Shown: positions 34,641 through 46,303 of the stretch, piece by piece | Position numbering within the stretch: the stretch's first letter is position 1 | How the letters are laid out: every line of letters begins with the position of its first letter | Program-made: the position numbers and the translations under genes | The notes under the pieces: generated by a model | Seen by the model: the letters and a program-made list of their open reading frames with translations, nothing else | What the model was told of the DNA's origin: nothing | Database searches by the model: none | Source: Antedon mediterranea | Taxonomy: Eukaryota > Echinodermata > Crinoidea > Comatulida > Antedonidae | Direction of reading: 5' to 3' | Assembly (NCBI RefSeq): GCF_964355755.1 | Contig: NC_092672.1 | Location: forward strand, 17,482,501-17,546,500 | Length of the DNA: 64,000 bases

Positions 34641-36342
34641 AGGCCTCGAATTTTACCGCGGCCACCGCGGCCAGTGCCGTCGGTGCCCTCCCAGTTGGCC
34701 TCAATGCCCTCGAAAATGAATAGCACCCACGGCCACTACTGGCCTGCCCTTTTTTTTGCGTTGGCCGCGAGTGCCCTTCCCGAGTTTTACCACAATAAAA
34801 ACCACTGAATTAGATAGAAAATAATGTCAAGAAGATTTGTTTACACGACTCAGACGAGACGCAAAACTATCGCCTGTCTTCGTTGCAAGGGGATTTCCCT
34901 AAACGCATTTATTAATACACAAACAGTAAACAAAACATCGAACATTGCAAAAGGGTACCAAAACAATATCATCCCGGCCGCCGTGCGTGGTAAATCATGG
35001 TATAGATAGTACATCAATATACAGGGGTGTAAACTTTTAATAATCAAGCTAAAAACGTTCCTCGATCGGAGGTTACTGAAAGTATTAAAGTCGCACAATA
35101 ATCGAGCTAGCCGCCGCCTTCGATGAAAAAAATATTACACGCACTCGCTCCTAGCTAGCCTAGCCTATCCTCCCGCCGCCGATCCGGTCGAACACACGCA
35201 ATTCAATGCATTGGGAAAACAATTCTATTTGACGCACACGCACCCTCTGATAAGAAATTTCACACACAAAAAACGTCGCGTGTGAGAGTACCACGCGCGA
35301 AGGATCGGCGGATCGTTGGAAAAACAATTCCTTTTGACGTACACGCACCCTCTGAGAAGAAAATACCATGTGCGTTCCTGCATGCTGTAGTCCATTATAC
35401 GTGTAAAATTAGGGGTGTTTACCTTTAGCACCAAAGTTAAACCTGCACCACAACCCGAAGATCGTTGGAAGTATATCATATTTATATTTTATCGCACCCA
35501 CCTCAATAATCCGGCAGACAGATCATCGAAAAATCTTGTTTAACAACGTCGTACACTAAATTACCAAACGCGTTTTTACCGAATTCAAGGAAATGGTATA
35601 GTCCAGAATACACGTGCCGAAGGCTAAACAGAGAGAGAAAGGGGTCGGTGTCCGTCCGTGTTTGTTATACTAACAAAAAAGCTTCAGAAATCGAAACTCG
35701 GAAAATAACTATAATTTATATTCTACTACATAATGTCATTGGCTTGATTTTTACCGTGGTAAACACTCTGTGTATGAATAGTTGTAGGTAAGGCCTACAA
35801 ACAAATTGTTTTTGTATCATGTTTTCTCCGTCGGCTGCTAGGTTAGGCTGAGTAGCTTGCTGTTGGAAGGGTTTTTATACCTGTTCCGGGCCTTACTTGG
35901 TTGGCTTCACATGCCTTTTTATCGCATTATTTGAAACTAAACGAAACATTCAACACAGGACGGTAAACTATAAACGCTGAACATCGTACCTATTTATTAT
36001 TTATATAGATCGTAAATACACGTAATATTTATATGAAATACAAAAACATGTATTGTAGACAGTCCTACTACTACTCCGCGATCTGATGAATAGGGGGAAA
36101 TCCCAAAAAACATTTTGCGGGTAGAATTTTTTTTTTGGGAAAAAAATTCCACCCTCAACCGGAAAAAAGCTATTTTTAAATTTTGGCCTAGTTATTAAAA
36201 TATTTTTTAATTTTGGCCTTGGTGCCCCTTTGATTTAAAACAAATGGCCTTGGTGCCCTCCCATTTGGCCTTGGTGCCCCTAAAATCAATGAAAACCGGA
36301 GGCCAAATGGCCTTGCCCCTAAAATCCCCAAATTCGAGGCCT
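34641..36342. mobile_element. hAT-like non-autonomous element
   Basis: Inverted termini AGGCCTCGAATTT with flanking GCCAACTC (34633-34640) and GCCAACTT (36343-36350), an 8-bp duplication with one mismatch. Eight-base duplications are the hAT signature. Inside the right end are tandem GGCCTTGGTGCCCC-type blocks; inside the left end, related GCCCTC/GGCC blocks. Around 35200-35370 two copies of an ACGCACCCTCTGA-containing segment of about 120 bases lie in direct order. Non-coding, 1702 bp. Confidence 0.8.
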
Positions 36343-36513
36343 GCCAACTTATAAATATTGTATATATATGTAACATATTTAGTTAGTTAAGAGACGTAAA
36401 ACGACACGCGTGTTGATTTTCGATTCCCCGCGCGTTGACTTTCGACGCCCCGACGAATTGATTGTGATTCACAACAAAATCTCCTGCGAATGGACTTTCT
36501 CAAGTTGGGACCT

Positions 36514-36726
36514 CTGAACATCACGCTAAAATGCCTTGAAAACTAGGCAGAAGCAGGTTGCCGTTACGTTAGTACACTGTAGTTAGCCTAGGCCTAGCCA
36601 ACGAGGTGACGATATGTAGGCTACAATCTGTGTGGTGTGAGGCATAATGTTCGGTGTATAAGACGCACCCTTAATTTTGAGGTCAAATTTGCGTGTCAAA
36701 AGTGCGACTTATACACCGAAATATAC
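36514..36726. mobile_element. second truncated copy of the CCGTATATTTCGG element
   Basis: Inverse of about 2439-2640, ending CACCGAAATATACG at 36726. The expected terminal GG-TA is replaced by CAACGGTATA. The internal AACTAGGCAGAAGCAGGTTG block is shared with 32380-32664. Confidence 0.75.
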
Positions 36727-36910
36727 GCAACGGTATATCGGGCCCAACGCTAAGATGATCGGGACCAACTGGCAAGACGATCGGGCGCAACGTGGTTCTG
36801 AAAATACTGGACGATCGAGACCAACTGGTATGACGATCGAGCCCAACACATAAGATCGTCTTGTTGGGCCCCGATTGTCCGTGCCGTGGTCTCGATTGTC
36901 TGTTTCCTGG
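36727..36910. repeat. imperfect foldback of GATCGGGCCCAAC units
   Basis: Repeated ACGATCG(G/A)G(A/C)CCAAC units on the left face TTGTTGGGCCCCGATTGTC on the right. The segment could fold as a hairpin. No flanking duplication could be assigned. Confidence 0.45.
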
Positions 36911-37110
36911 CTAATAGGCCTAGGCTAGGCTTAGTGTAGTAGTAGCAGTATCTGTAGTGGATCTCCTCTGTAGTAGGCCTAGGCTAGGCTAGTACTAGTC
37001 GCCTAGGCTAGGCCAGCCCTAGGCCTTGCCTAGGTCTAGCCTAGGCCTAGACTTATATTATAGGCTAGGCTAGGCCTAGCCTAGCTAGGCTAGGACTAGA
37101 TAAATAATAA
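36911..37110. repeat. dense CTAGGC/TAGGCCTA array
   Basis: About 200 bases are built largely of CTAGGC, TAGGCCTA and GCCTAG words in both orientations. The same words are scattered through the whole window; this is the densest cluster. Confidence 0.7.
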
Positions 37111-37343
37111 ATACTTTTTTAAACGTTAACCAAAAATACAAATTAAAAAATATAATTACCAGAAACAACTAATGCTTCATTTGGACCAACAGTATGGCAA
37201 TTTCCCATGTTTTTTTATTTTAATTGATTCCCTCCTCTAAATACGTTGTAATAAGCTGTTTTTTTAGAAACCGAAAAACATGGCCGACCACAACACTACT
37301 CACACCCGGATTTCACGAGAGGGCAGTATTTCAAATAAATGCT

Positions 37344-38160
37344 CAGAGCCATATATATAAAGAGTTACGACATTGAAAATTAGAAGCCATTTTTGTGTCA
37401 AAGAATTCGCACGCTGAGGGCGCGCGCGTCTCTTTTGTATAGCGTTTTCCTGTAGTTCCATGCATTATTTTTAGATTTTGTTGTCAATGAAATAACGCTT
37501 AGATTCCGTTTTTATTTTAGTAAATAAAGTTATTAATGGTATTAATTTGGTAACATATATATATTGTGTCTATAATAACAAAAGAATAAATGCTAGGGCC
37601 TACATGCAAGTCAGGATATATCAAAGCATGAACCAATACAAAAAACACACAAATTCACCCCTCTTTTTATACAGTATAATGGCTCTCTGTGTGTTTTTGA
37701 CACAAACTTTCAGAGACTCGTTCATCATTTCATTTGTAATAATTTGCCTTTATTATTTTAATATTGTTCATACCTATTCAATATATTAACAAATATATCC
37801 ACGACACTTTATTATTTTATTTAGTCATCAAAGCATGCATTATGAATTGAAAATATTACATAATTGTTATTATGGGACGTAGTTATGGGATGTTTTGTTC
37901 CAAAATCAATCAATCGAACGTTATAATGTACTAGCGTACGCGCGCGAAACATTCTTTGGCGCAAGTGGTTCTTTACGCTGTGCACGTCGATATTCCACCG
38001 TAAAATGTGCAATTACATTTTTTTTAATATAAGAAAAAGTTTAAAGTAATTTCTTGCTCCTATACTTTACATGCATTAACGGAGACAAGTTTGACACAAA
38101 TTGATCTGCATATCACGTGACTTAAATCCAATGTCGTAACTCTTTATATATATGGCTCTG
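37344..38160. mobile_element. hAT-like miniature element with exact 8-bp duplication
   Basis: Starts CAGAGCCATATATATAAAGA; the termini are perfect inverses for 32 bases. The exact duplication TAAATGCT lies at 37336-37343 and 38161-38168. CAG termini with an 8-bp duplication identify a hAT-superfamily element. Non-coding, 817 bp. Confidence 0.92.
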
Positions 38161-38220
38161 TAAATGCTAAATCACAGCCATTACGTATTATCTATTATTA
38201 TGGCTAGTTTTATTTTTTTC

Positions 38221-41200
38221 TCATAATATTTGAAGTTGAAGCAAAAAAATAAAAAACACCTTGCAAATTAAATTGTTTAACCATTGCTGCCATCTTGCTA
38301 AGTCGTTACCAGTTAATTCTTGGTCCCATTGAACATTATTTCTGCACATTTCTTGAAGGAGGATTTTAGCGGGTAAAATAAACGGTGCCGCAAATCCCAA
38401 AGGATCGTATACTGAGCTGATTATAGAAAGAACGTTTCTTCTAGTTGGTTGTCGACTTGGTACAACATTCTTAAATCCAAGAGTATCAGCGCCTACTGAC
38501 CATCTAATTCCTAGAGCTCGTTCTATCGAAAGTTTCTCATAATCTAATTCTATGTTTTCAAACTCTTTGGCTCGTTCAGCTGCTGGAACCGAAAGTAGTA
38601 CTTCTCGCTTGTTGCTTACCCATTTCGATAACTTGAAACCACCCATTTCACAAAGTGTGGTAAGCTGCTGAATAAGAGATACTGCTTGGTCACTTGAACT
38701 AACCGATTTGAGGCAATCGTCAACATAAAAGTTACCCAACACTGTATCGGCTACTATCGGATCGAATAAATTCTTGTTCCTCTGTGCAGTCAAACGCAGT
38801 GCAAAGTTGGCACACGAAGGCGATGAGACAGCCCCAAACAAATGAACTGTCATTCTGTAGATAACTGGATCAATGCTTAGATTACCTTGCGGCCACCAAT
38901 AGAACCGAAGAAAATCACATTCATCTTTGGGAACATGAACTTGGTAAAACATCGATACAATGTCTCCCATGACTGCAACATTCTCTTGTCGGAAACGCAA
39001 TAAGACGCCAATGAGGTTGTTGGTTAGGTTTGGACCTTGAAGGAGAAGGTCGTTTAGTGATACCCCATGGTATTTACAAGTACAGTCGAAGACGACACGA
39101 ACTTTGTCTGGTTTCTTGGGGTGATACACCCCATGATGCGGGATGTACCATACCTTCCCGTCAGCTCTAGCTAAATCCTTAATAGGGACAATTTCTGCAT
39201 ACCCATTTTGTATTATTTTAGACATGAAGTCGTTATAATCAGAATGTAGCTTGGAGTCTCTCAGGAGCCACTTTTCTAAACCTTTTAGTCGACGTACAGC
39301 TACTTCAGAGTTATCGGGCAAGTTTAAGTCACTTCTGAAAGGTAAACTAATTTGATAGTGGCCATCTTTCAACCTACAGGATTTTTCCACTACCGCCATA
39401 AATCTTCTGTCCTCTTGAGACCATTCTTTCCTGTCGTCAATTGTACGTTCAGGAAAGTCATAATTAATGCATTCTCTCACTAACTTCTCTAGTTTTCTGT
39501 TGTCTTCAACTTCCTGTATCGCACTTATAGTGGCTTTGTTCACTGCCAAGATATCTTCTTTACCAGACCTGGATCCATCGTTCCGAATTACGTTCCATGC
39601 TATCCAACCTAAAGCTGTCTGTGTCGCATGTGGGCTCCCAGCTGGTCCGGTTCTAACTTGCCTTGGCGTGTATGCATCTGGAACATTATTTCCAATTAAC
39701 AAACCAATGTCGGCGTTGACATGTGGAAGATGGACATCTGAAAAGTGTGGCCAACGACGAACATCGCTGGCAGTAGGTATGTGATGGTGAGAAACTGGCA
39801 TCCTATCTTTAGTATAAACTTTAGGTAATTCTGTTATATTCAAACTATCAAGACTTAGGATTTCTAAACCTTCCACCACGTAGGTATACATTGTATGTGG
39901 TACACCCATTGTTTCGATTGTGATCTTCATTTTATGACCGGTCCCACACACTTCCTTCATCAGAGCACTGGAGCAGAAAGACACATTGCTACCAGGATCA
40001 AGAAATGCATATGTGACGACTTCCTTAATACTATTTCTCATTCTCACTCTTACTGGAACAATTGCCATCGTACAGTCTCCATCACATTCTGTATTTTCTG
40101 TATCAGAACCATATACATCTGCAAAACTTGAGCTACCGTCTATCTGTGTCTGTGTAGTAGTGGATTTGGTCTTTGAAGTGTCCGTGTTAGGAGCTACTGT
40201 CTTGGGAGCCTCCATATTATTAGCTATTGTCTTTGGAACATCCACAGCGTTTCCTTCTCTGCCAGAAACATGCAAAACTGAAGGGTGATGCCCCTGACAT
40301 TTCTTACAAACTGCCTTATTGCGACAATGCTGTTTCATATGACCTGGTTTCAAGCAGCCAAAACACAAACCCTTGCTTCTCAGAAAATGTATGCGGCCCT
40401 GCAGGGTAAGTGTTTCAATCTTTCGGCAACCCATTAGTGAATGTGAGGTATTCATGCAGTACAGGCATCTTGTAGTTTGTGAATTTGCCTTATTACCGCT
40501 CAGAATAGAACCATCCAAGTTCTGCCCGTCTGAAAGGTTGGTTGCTGTGCTGACTCTCCCTCTACTCTTTGTCTGTGCCGGCCCCTGTACACCAAAGTCA
40601 TCTCCACATAATGCAAGTTTACCATAAGTAGGGTCATTAGCCTTTTTTGCTTCGTTCTTCACAAACTGCACAAGAAGTTTAAACGCCACTGTCTGCTTGT
40701 TTTCTTTAGTTTTCTGCACTAAACTTCTCCATTTGTCATGAAGGGAGTAAGGAAGCCTCTTCACAATCTTCTTCATGTTTTCAGAGTACTCAAGAATTTT
40801 CATAGAATCAACGCATCTTACCGCATTTTCACATTCTACCAGAAATATTGAGAAGGCATCTAAAGCTTTAGGGTTACCATCTTTGATTACTGGCCAAGCT
40901 AGTGCCTTTCTAACAAAGGCATTTGCGATTAATTCTGTATCTCCATATCGTTCCTCCAATTCATGTAAAGCTGCTTGGTACCCCAACTCGGCATCAAGAT
41001 AACTAAAGCCATTTACAATCTTCTTTGCTTCTCCGTAGGTAAACTGCTCTAAGTAGTACAACCGCTCATCATCACTTTCCGTATTTCTCACAACTCTGGC
41101 TTGAAACTGTCGCATGAATTTTTTATATTCCATGGGATCACCACCAAACTTCATCATTTCCGGTGTTGGCCTCTGAAGCTGTTTCACCAGTGCCTGAGGA

Positions 41201-41982
41201 AGATCTGCGGTAATAGTCGGCATTCCATATGGATTAGTAATCTTCCCGTTTACATCAGGTACACGAACCTCATCACCATACACAGGAACCTTATCCTGAA
41301 CATGTACTCGATGATCTTCGATATGTGCACACACATCAACATGTGTATGTGCATTAACTTTACCATCCAATGAACTTGCAAGTCTAGCTCTCGGAGCCCT
41401 ATCAATATCAAGGCTATCACTGAATACAGAACCTGCCTCACTATCAAACTTATCAAGCACTCTGCTTCTTGCTTCAAGGACGTCCACCTCTGTCTGTAGT
41501 CTCATCTCTTCTTCTTTCAATCTTAAACTTAACTTCTGAAGTTCTAATTGGTGCACGTTTCTAAGAGATGCTGCCCTGGCTTTAAGTTCAGCTCTTTTCT
41601 GCTCACTTCGTAGCCTTTCCGACACAGCCAAACTATGCTGAGACGACCTTCTTGACACAATAGATCGAGGTGGATTGGGTCTCTTACTGGAAGCTATTCC
41701 AAACCATTCTTCCATTGAAGCCTTAAAATTGCCAAGCCAATTGCTTCTTTCATCATACCATTTAATTCTATAACTAACACGTTCCTCGTCAGACAACAGA
41801 GCATAATATTCATCATGCCTTTGGAGAAATTCTTCATACATGCCCATCCATGCCTTATATTCATTTCTCATAACTTCCAAATCAGGATTACTCCCCTTCA
41901 CATACTGAATACGTTCAGATTTTTCTTTAACGGCCTTAAAACTGTAAAACTTCTTAATTTGGCCTTTACATTCTCTCTTCAC
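38221..41982 (-). CDS. BEL/Pao retroelement polyprotein, gag-protease-RT, truncated (element B)
   Basis: A single uninterrupted minus-strand frame of about 1250 codons. In order: a charged N-terminal region, a gag domain of the DUF1759 type (residues about 270-420), and three Cys/His knuckles (CLYC..HSLMGC, CFGCLKPGHMKQHC, CKKCQGHH; about 510-580). Next are an aspartic protease (FLDPGSNVSFCSSAL, near 660) and a Pao-type reverse transcriptase with VMGDIVSMFYQVHV and FYVDDCLKS (near 1085), then SSVYDPLGFAAPF. The frame is lost in the connection to RNase H at about 38275. RNase H, integrase and both LTRs are missing. It lies directly downstream of element A on the same strand. The long open frame suggests that it is younger than element A or has been kept by chance. 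Confidence 0.85.
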   Translation of the reverse strand: MKRECKGQIKKFYSFKAVKEKSERIQYVKGSNPDLEVMRNEYKAWMGMYEEFLQRHDEYYALLSDEERVSYRIKWYDERSNWLGNFKASMEEWFGIASSKRPNPPRSIVSRRSSQHSLAVSERLRSEQKRAELKARAASLRNVHQLELQKLSLRLKEEEMRLQTEVDVLEARSRVLDKFDSEAGSVFSDSLDIDRAPRARLASSLDGKVNAHTHVDVCAHIEDHRVHVQDKVPVYGDEVRVPDVNGKITNPYGMPTITADLPQALVKQLQRPTPEMMKFGGDPMEYKKFMRQFQARVVRNTESDDERLYYLEQFTYGEAKKIVNGFSYLDAELGYQAALHELEERYGDTELIANAFVRKALAWPVIKDGNPKALDAFSIFLVECENAVRCVDSMKILEYSENMKKIVKRLPYSLHDKWRSLVQKTKENKQTVAFKLLVQFVKNEAKKANDPTYGKLALCGDDFGVQGPAQTKSRGRVSTATNLSDGQNLDGSILSGNKANSQTTRCLYCMNTSHSLMGCRKIETLTLQGRIHFLRSKGLCFGCLKPGHMKQHCRNKAVCKKCQGHHPSVLHVSGREGNAVDVPKTIANNMEAPKTVAPNTDTSKTKSTTTQTQIDGSSSFADVYGSDTENTECDGDCTMAIVPVRVRMRNSIKEVVTYAFLDPGSNVSFCSSALMKEVCGTGHKMKITIETMGVPHTMYTYVVEGLEILSLDSLNITELPKVYTKDRMPVSHHHIPTASDVRRWPHFSDVHLPHVNADIGLLIGNNVPDAYTPRQVRTGPAGSPHATQTALGWIAWNVIRNDGSRSGKEDILAVNKATISAIQEVEDNRKLEKLVRECINYDFPERTIDDRKEWSQEDRRFMAVVEKSCRLKDGHYQISLPFRSDLNLPDNSEVAVRRLKGLEKWLLRDSKLHSDYNDFMSKIIQNGYAEIVPIKDLARADGKVWYIPHHGVYHPKKPDKVRVVFDCTCKYHGVSLNDLLLQGPNLTNNLIGVLLRFRQENVAVMGDIVSMFYQVHVPKDECDFLRFYWWPQGNLSIDPVIYRMTVHLFGAVSSPSCANFALRLTAQRNKNLFDPIVADTVLGNFYVDDCLKSVSSSDQAVSLIQQLTTLCEMGGFKLSKWVSNKREVLLSVPAAERAKEFENIELDYEKLSIERALGIRWSVGADTLGFKNVVPSRQPTRRNVLSIISSVYDPLGFAAPFILPAKILLQEMCRNNVQWDQELTGNDLARWQQWLNNLICKVFFIFLLQLQIL

Positions 41983-42340
41983 TGAGCATCTGGGGTTTGA
42001 TTACCACTGTTTTAAAGGTGGTAACTTCTTCTTTTCTAATTTCCTTGTCGTTTTTAGGGTCAACAAGAGGAAATGATGATTCTTCTTCTTTATGCAAATG
42101 TTGAGGGCCAGTGAGCCAAGCACATGACTGAAATTCAACGTATCTAGTTCCATGATCTGCTGGATTTTGATCAGTTGGCACATAATTCCATTGATGTGGT
42201 TCACATACTAACAGCACCTTTTCGACTCTGTTGGCAACATAAGTATGAAATCGTCTTGTAGTGTTGTTCAAGTACCCTAAGCATACCCTGCTGTCTGAAT
42301 GGTATCTGAATAGTTCACTTGGAGGAAAGTGTAGTTCTGT
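41966..42340 (-). pseudogene. element A RNase H region
   Basis: After a frameshift near 42360 the frame reads ELFRYHSDSRVCLGYLNN, then RRFHTYVANRVEKVLLV and NYVPTDQNPADHGTRY. This is the RNase H / pre-integrase region typical of Pao polyproteins. It ends in MLSEERM and a stop, overlapping the first codons of element B in another frame. Confidence 0.7.
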
Positions 42341-42354
42341 GATGATGATTTTAG

Positions 42355-44145
42355 CTAGTTCTGTAGCACTACAGTAGAACAGAGTTCAAGACGAGGAATA
42401 GTATGTCCTTGTTTAGGAGCTATACGTGATATTCCAATGAGGAATCCAACCTCGGTTCCGTGGATAGTGGTTGTTCGTAAGAATGCTACAGCTGCAACCG
42501 CTTGTTCTGAAGCATCACAGTACACATGCACCTTTGTATTTATCACATTATTTCTTAGACTTTTGTGGTAAGTTCTTTGGATTTTTAGTGATGCCAGCTT
42601 CTTCAGGCTTTCTTTCCATGCGTCCCACTTATGTTTCATCCCTTCTGGCAATGGGTCATCCCAGTCTAGTTTAAGATGCATGATCGTTCGGAATAGAACT
42701 CGTCCACGAACCAGCACAGGGAAAATGAAGCCCAATGGGTCGTATATACTATTAATGGTAGCTAGAACGCCACGTTTTGTGAATGGCTTTTCTTCGGGGT
42801 TAATGTGGAATGTAAATACATCTTCAAATAGTCTCCATTGTAAGCCTAGACTTCTTTGAATAGGAGCGCCTCCTTCTTCCACATTAAAATCTCTGATTTC
42901 TTTGGCAATGTCTTCTCGTTCAAAAGCATTCAACACCTCTTGGATATTTGACGAAATTTTATGTAGGCGTACACCACCACTGGTCATCAATGCCTGTTGT
43001 GTTCGCTTCATTAAGGAGATTGTTGTAGCGTCGTCTTCACAAGATGTTAAGCCGTCGTCTACGTAAAAATTGTTATTCACAAAATCTACAACATCAGGGT
43101 CAGCTTCCTTGACAATTTCACGTAACCCATAGTTGGCAACTGCTGGTGAGGGCTTGTTCCCAAAGACATGCTTACACATCCTGTATTCTATCAGTGGTTT
43201 GCTTAGGTCGTTTTCTTCATACCAGAAAAACCTCAAAAAGTTCCTATGCTTTTCGACTACTCCAAAGCAATAGAACATGCTTTCTATATCACCACACACT
43301 GCTACGCCTTCTCTTCGGAAACGCATCAACACACCAACTAGTCCGTTCGTTAAGTCTGGCCCTTTGAATAGAACTTGGTTCAGCGATACTCCCTGAAAGA
43401 CGGCGGAAGAGTCAAACACACCTCTTATTTTCTCAAATTTCTTAGGGTGGTAAACACCAAATAGAGGTAAGTACCAGCGTTCTTCGTGTGCTTTAAGTGG
43501 TGGTGCCTTTTCTGCATGTCCATTATCTAATACTCCTTTCATGAAGGCGATGAAGTGTTGTCTTTTGATACTATCCTTTTCAAGAGATTTGTGAAGTATC
43601 AGTGCTCTCTTCAATGCCTGTTCTCGGTTGTTAGGAAGTCTAGGTCTTGGTGTCCGAAAAGGTAATGGAGCAGTCCACTGTTTATCAGGATTTAACTTTC
43701 CTTCAGTCTCCATAATCTTTAAAAACTGCTTCTCTTCTCTTGAAAAACTTATTGTGTCTTCACCGCTGTCGAAAAGTTCATCCACTTTCACTTTGTTAGG
43801 ACATGGGTCTAGTGTGGAAGGTTTTCCATTACTTTGGATTTTAACACTTGTTCTGCATGCTGATATAGAAGTGTTAGGTACATGCACCTCTCCAAGGCAG
43901 GTCTCACCTATGACAACCCAACCCAAATCAAGTCTTTGTCCCCAAGGTGCGTTGTCCGGACCATTTATCACTTCTCGCACCTTATGTACTTGTGGGGCAT
44001 CACGGCCTAGAAGTATCAGCACGTACCTCAGCAGACTTGTCGATAGATGGAATTTTTGCCGCGATGGATTCAAGATGTGGGAAAGCCATTGCAACTTCCG
44101 GTGTAGGGATTTCTGACTTATTTCCAGGAATTTCTTCACATTCAA
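42355..44145 (-). pseudogene. element A reverse transcriptase
   Basis: A frame of nearly 600 codons. The N-terminal part has GRDAPQVHKVREVINGP and APWGQRLDLGWVVIGE, the usual Pao protease-RT linker. The RT core shows VCGDIESMFY, NNFYVDDGLTSCEDDA and NSIYDPLGFIFPV. The C-terminus reaches VYCDASEQAVAAVAF and IPRLELCS, the start of RNase H. Joined to the protease by a frameshift near 44020. Confidence 0.8.
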
Positions 44146-44656
44146 GTAGGTTAGGTAGAATTATTTGAACCTCTCTGTTGATTGCTTCAAAATCCACAGA
44201 TTGCAGTTTTCTACCTGTAGTTTTTTTTTCTCCATTACAAGTTTTTATTCTATAGTTGATTAGTTCACCAGATATTTCGAGCAGGTCAAACATCTTGATA
44301 GCCACCAATGATTTGTTGCTTTGTTCGTCGATAAGTACATATGTTTTTACTACCTTGTCAGGATTCTCTTTCAGGTACACATTAGCTAGAAATATCTTCG
44401 AGCACGATCTACTTACTCCTTCTCTGCCACAGATGTCCAGACAGCTAGGAGATAGATATTCAAGTTCGTTTGTGGCAGATGCATTCTTTCCAACCTGTTT
44501 AGGTGGTGTTGAGGTATTCTTTTCAACATTTTTAACTTGTTTTGGTTGTACCGAGTCGTTCTTTTCAATATTTTTAACCTCTTGTTGAGGTGTCCTTTTG
44601 AGTATTCTTAGCCTTTTTAGGTGTGGTAGATGTATATGTTTGATTGTGTAAAACAT
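44000..44656 (-). pseudogene. element A protease region
   Basis: A lysine-rich linker, then ANVYLKENPDKVVKTYVLID running into EQSNKSLVAIKMFDLL, an aspartic protease of the form LIDEQSN found in several Pao families, and IPTPEVAMAFPHL. It follows gag by a frameshift near 44590. Confidence 0.7.
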
Positions 44657-45725
44657 CTAAATGTCCTTCACTTTTACATATTTCACACTTCACTCTAGCT
44701 TTACATTCCTTTGCAAAATGAGACCTCCCTAGGCATCGGAAGCATAATTTGTAGTCCTTAATAAGTTTCTTCTTTTCCAAGTATGATTTCGCTATGAACA
44801 CCCTGCATTTCACCAATGGATGTTTTCCTTCATGCAGTGGGCACATACCATCATTAACATCTTTATTTGTAATATTTGTATTCTTTACATTCACCAATGG
44901 TCGTTGAGCTTTTGAGACACCTTCACCACTGTTCTTGTGATTAGCTGGCCTGCAGAAGCTAGGATCATTCCATATCTTAGAATATTTTTGAACAAACTTG
45001 AAATATACATTGAATGGTGGAAATAGAACTTTATGGTCCAACTTGTACTGTGAGCCTGTCATACACCATTTTTCTTGAAGATTGTTAGGAAGCTTTTCGA
45101 CAAGCGGGTGCAAACCCCTTGCAGAGTCCAAGGCAGCTAGGCCTGGATATATACCTTCTTCTTTCATATACTGAATTTCATTCATCAGCTGGCTGAATAG
45201 CATTATTTTCTCAGCCTCCCATGTATTCATTTTAGGAAAAGTCTCTATTCTAGTCTGAATATCCTTCTCTAATGCTTCGGCTAAACCATACTTGTTGTCA
45301 AGAATCTCCCAAATCCGTTCTAATCTTAATTCTGGTCTGGAAATGTGTGAATTGTAAATTGAAATAGATAATTTGTGAGACTCACTACCCAGCCATTTCA
45401 TTAAAAGTTCCAACTTTTGTGACGGTGTCAAGTTTAATTCCATTGTGGTATTGTGGAAGGCTGCCTTCCATGCCCGGTAATGTGCTGCTTTTTCAGTAAA
45501 CTTTCTTAGGCTGTTGTTTACCAACTCCTTCTTTAGGAGAGCATTACCTATCTGCGAAGCCGCCTCTATAACTGTCGTAGGTCTGCTAGATTTATCAGGT
45601 ATCGAACCTTCTGGTGTAAGATTTAACGCTGGATTGGGATGAGGATTTTTCATAGCAAAGGCATCTGTAGCGCTAGGAGATGGCCAGGGCCCATCTATAT
45701 CAGTATGATTGCCTGCTGAAGGCAA
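44574..45725 (-). pseudogene. element A gag, main part
   Basis: Contains a DUF1759-like capsid region (LRKFTEKAAHYRAWKAAFHN ... LLMKWLGSESHKLSISIYN ... WEILDNKYG) and two knuckles: CPLHEGKHPLVKC and CFRCLGRSHFAKEC. It continues in the same frame from the upstream segment, separated from it only by one TAA at 45744-45746. Confidence 0.75.
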
Positions 45726-45743
45726 ATTGTTGCTCTGCTTTGG

Positions 45744-46241
45744 TTACCAAGTTGCAGCATTAGGCAAGAGGCTATATGTAACTACAACTTCATTTTGCTC
45801 GTTCTTCGAGCATATGGAATCGTTATCAGTCAGATATTGCATTACCCTTTCTTTCGGGTCATCTGTAGGAAGGTTAATTTCACTACCTGCCTTAGAATTT
45901 GCAGCTTCTTCTAGTGTAGCTGCTTCAGCTTCTGCTGCTGCTGCGTCCTTTTCAGCTTCCAACAACTGTATTTGGGCACTTTGCCGTTTCATTTCTGCCT
46001 CTTTAAATGCCATCCTTTGTCTAATCTGTGTTTGTTGGCGTGTGAAATCCAATTTCACTTTACTCGCTTCCGCCTTGGCACGAGCTTTCGATGCCAGAGA
46101 ACTGGGGGATGAACATGAGCTGGAACTGGTGCTTCGTTTTGAACTCATCTTGTTTGGGGCGTCTTGCCCTTGTCCACTTTTTTCTTCACTATGTGTCACA
46201 CCATAGCCTTCGTTGTATGGTTGACCTGACCGTGTTGTCAT
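45744..46241 (-). pseudogene. element A gag N-terminal segment
   Basis: Starts with ATG at 46241. Serine-rich, then a long charged alanine/glutamate stretch (KDAAAAEAEAATLEEAANSK) likely to form a coiled coil. It ends at an in-frame TAA, after which the same frame continues into the main gag part; this suggests a single nonsense mutation or readthrough. It begins 63 bases from the inner edge of the LTR. Confidence 0.7.
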
Positions 46242-46303
46242 GATTAGTGATTAACGTCTGCCTGCAAGGTTTGGTGTAGATGTAATCGATGACCCTTTTT
46301 TAC

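Noticed and set aside
39467-41373. Plus-strand open frames across the BEL region
   Set aside because: Antisense shadows of the long minus-strand gag-protease-RT frame.
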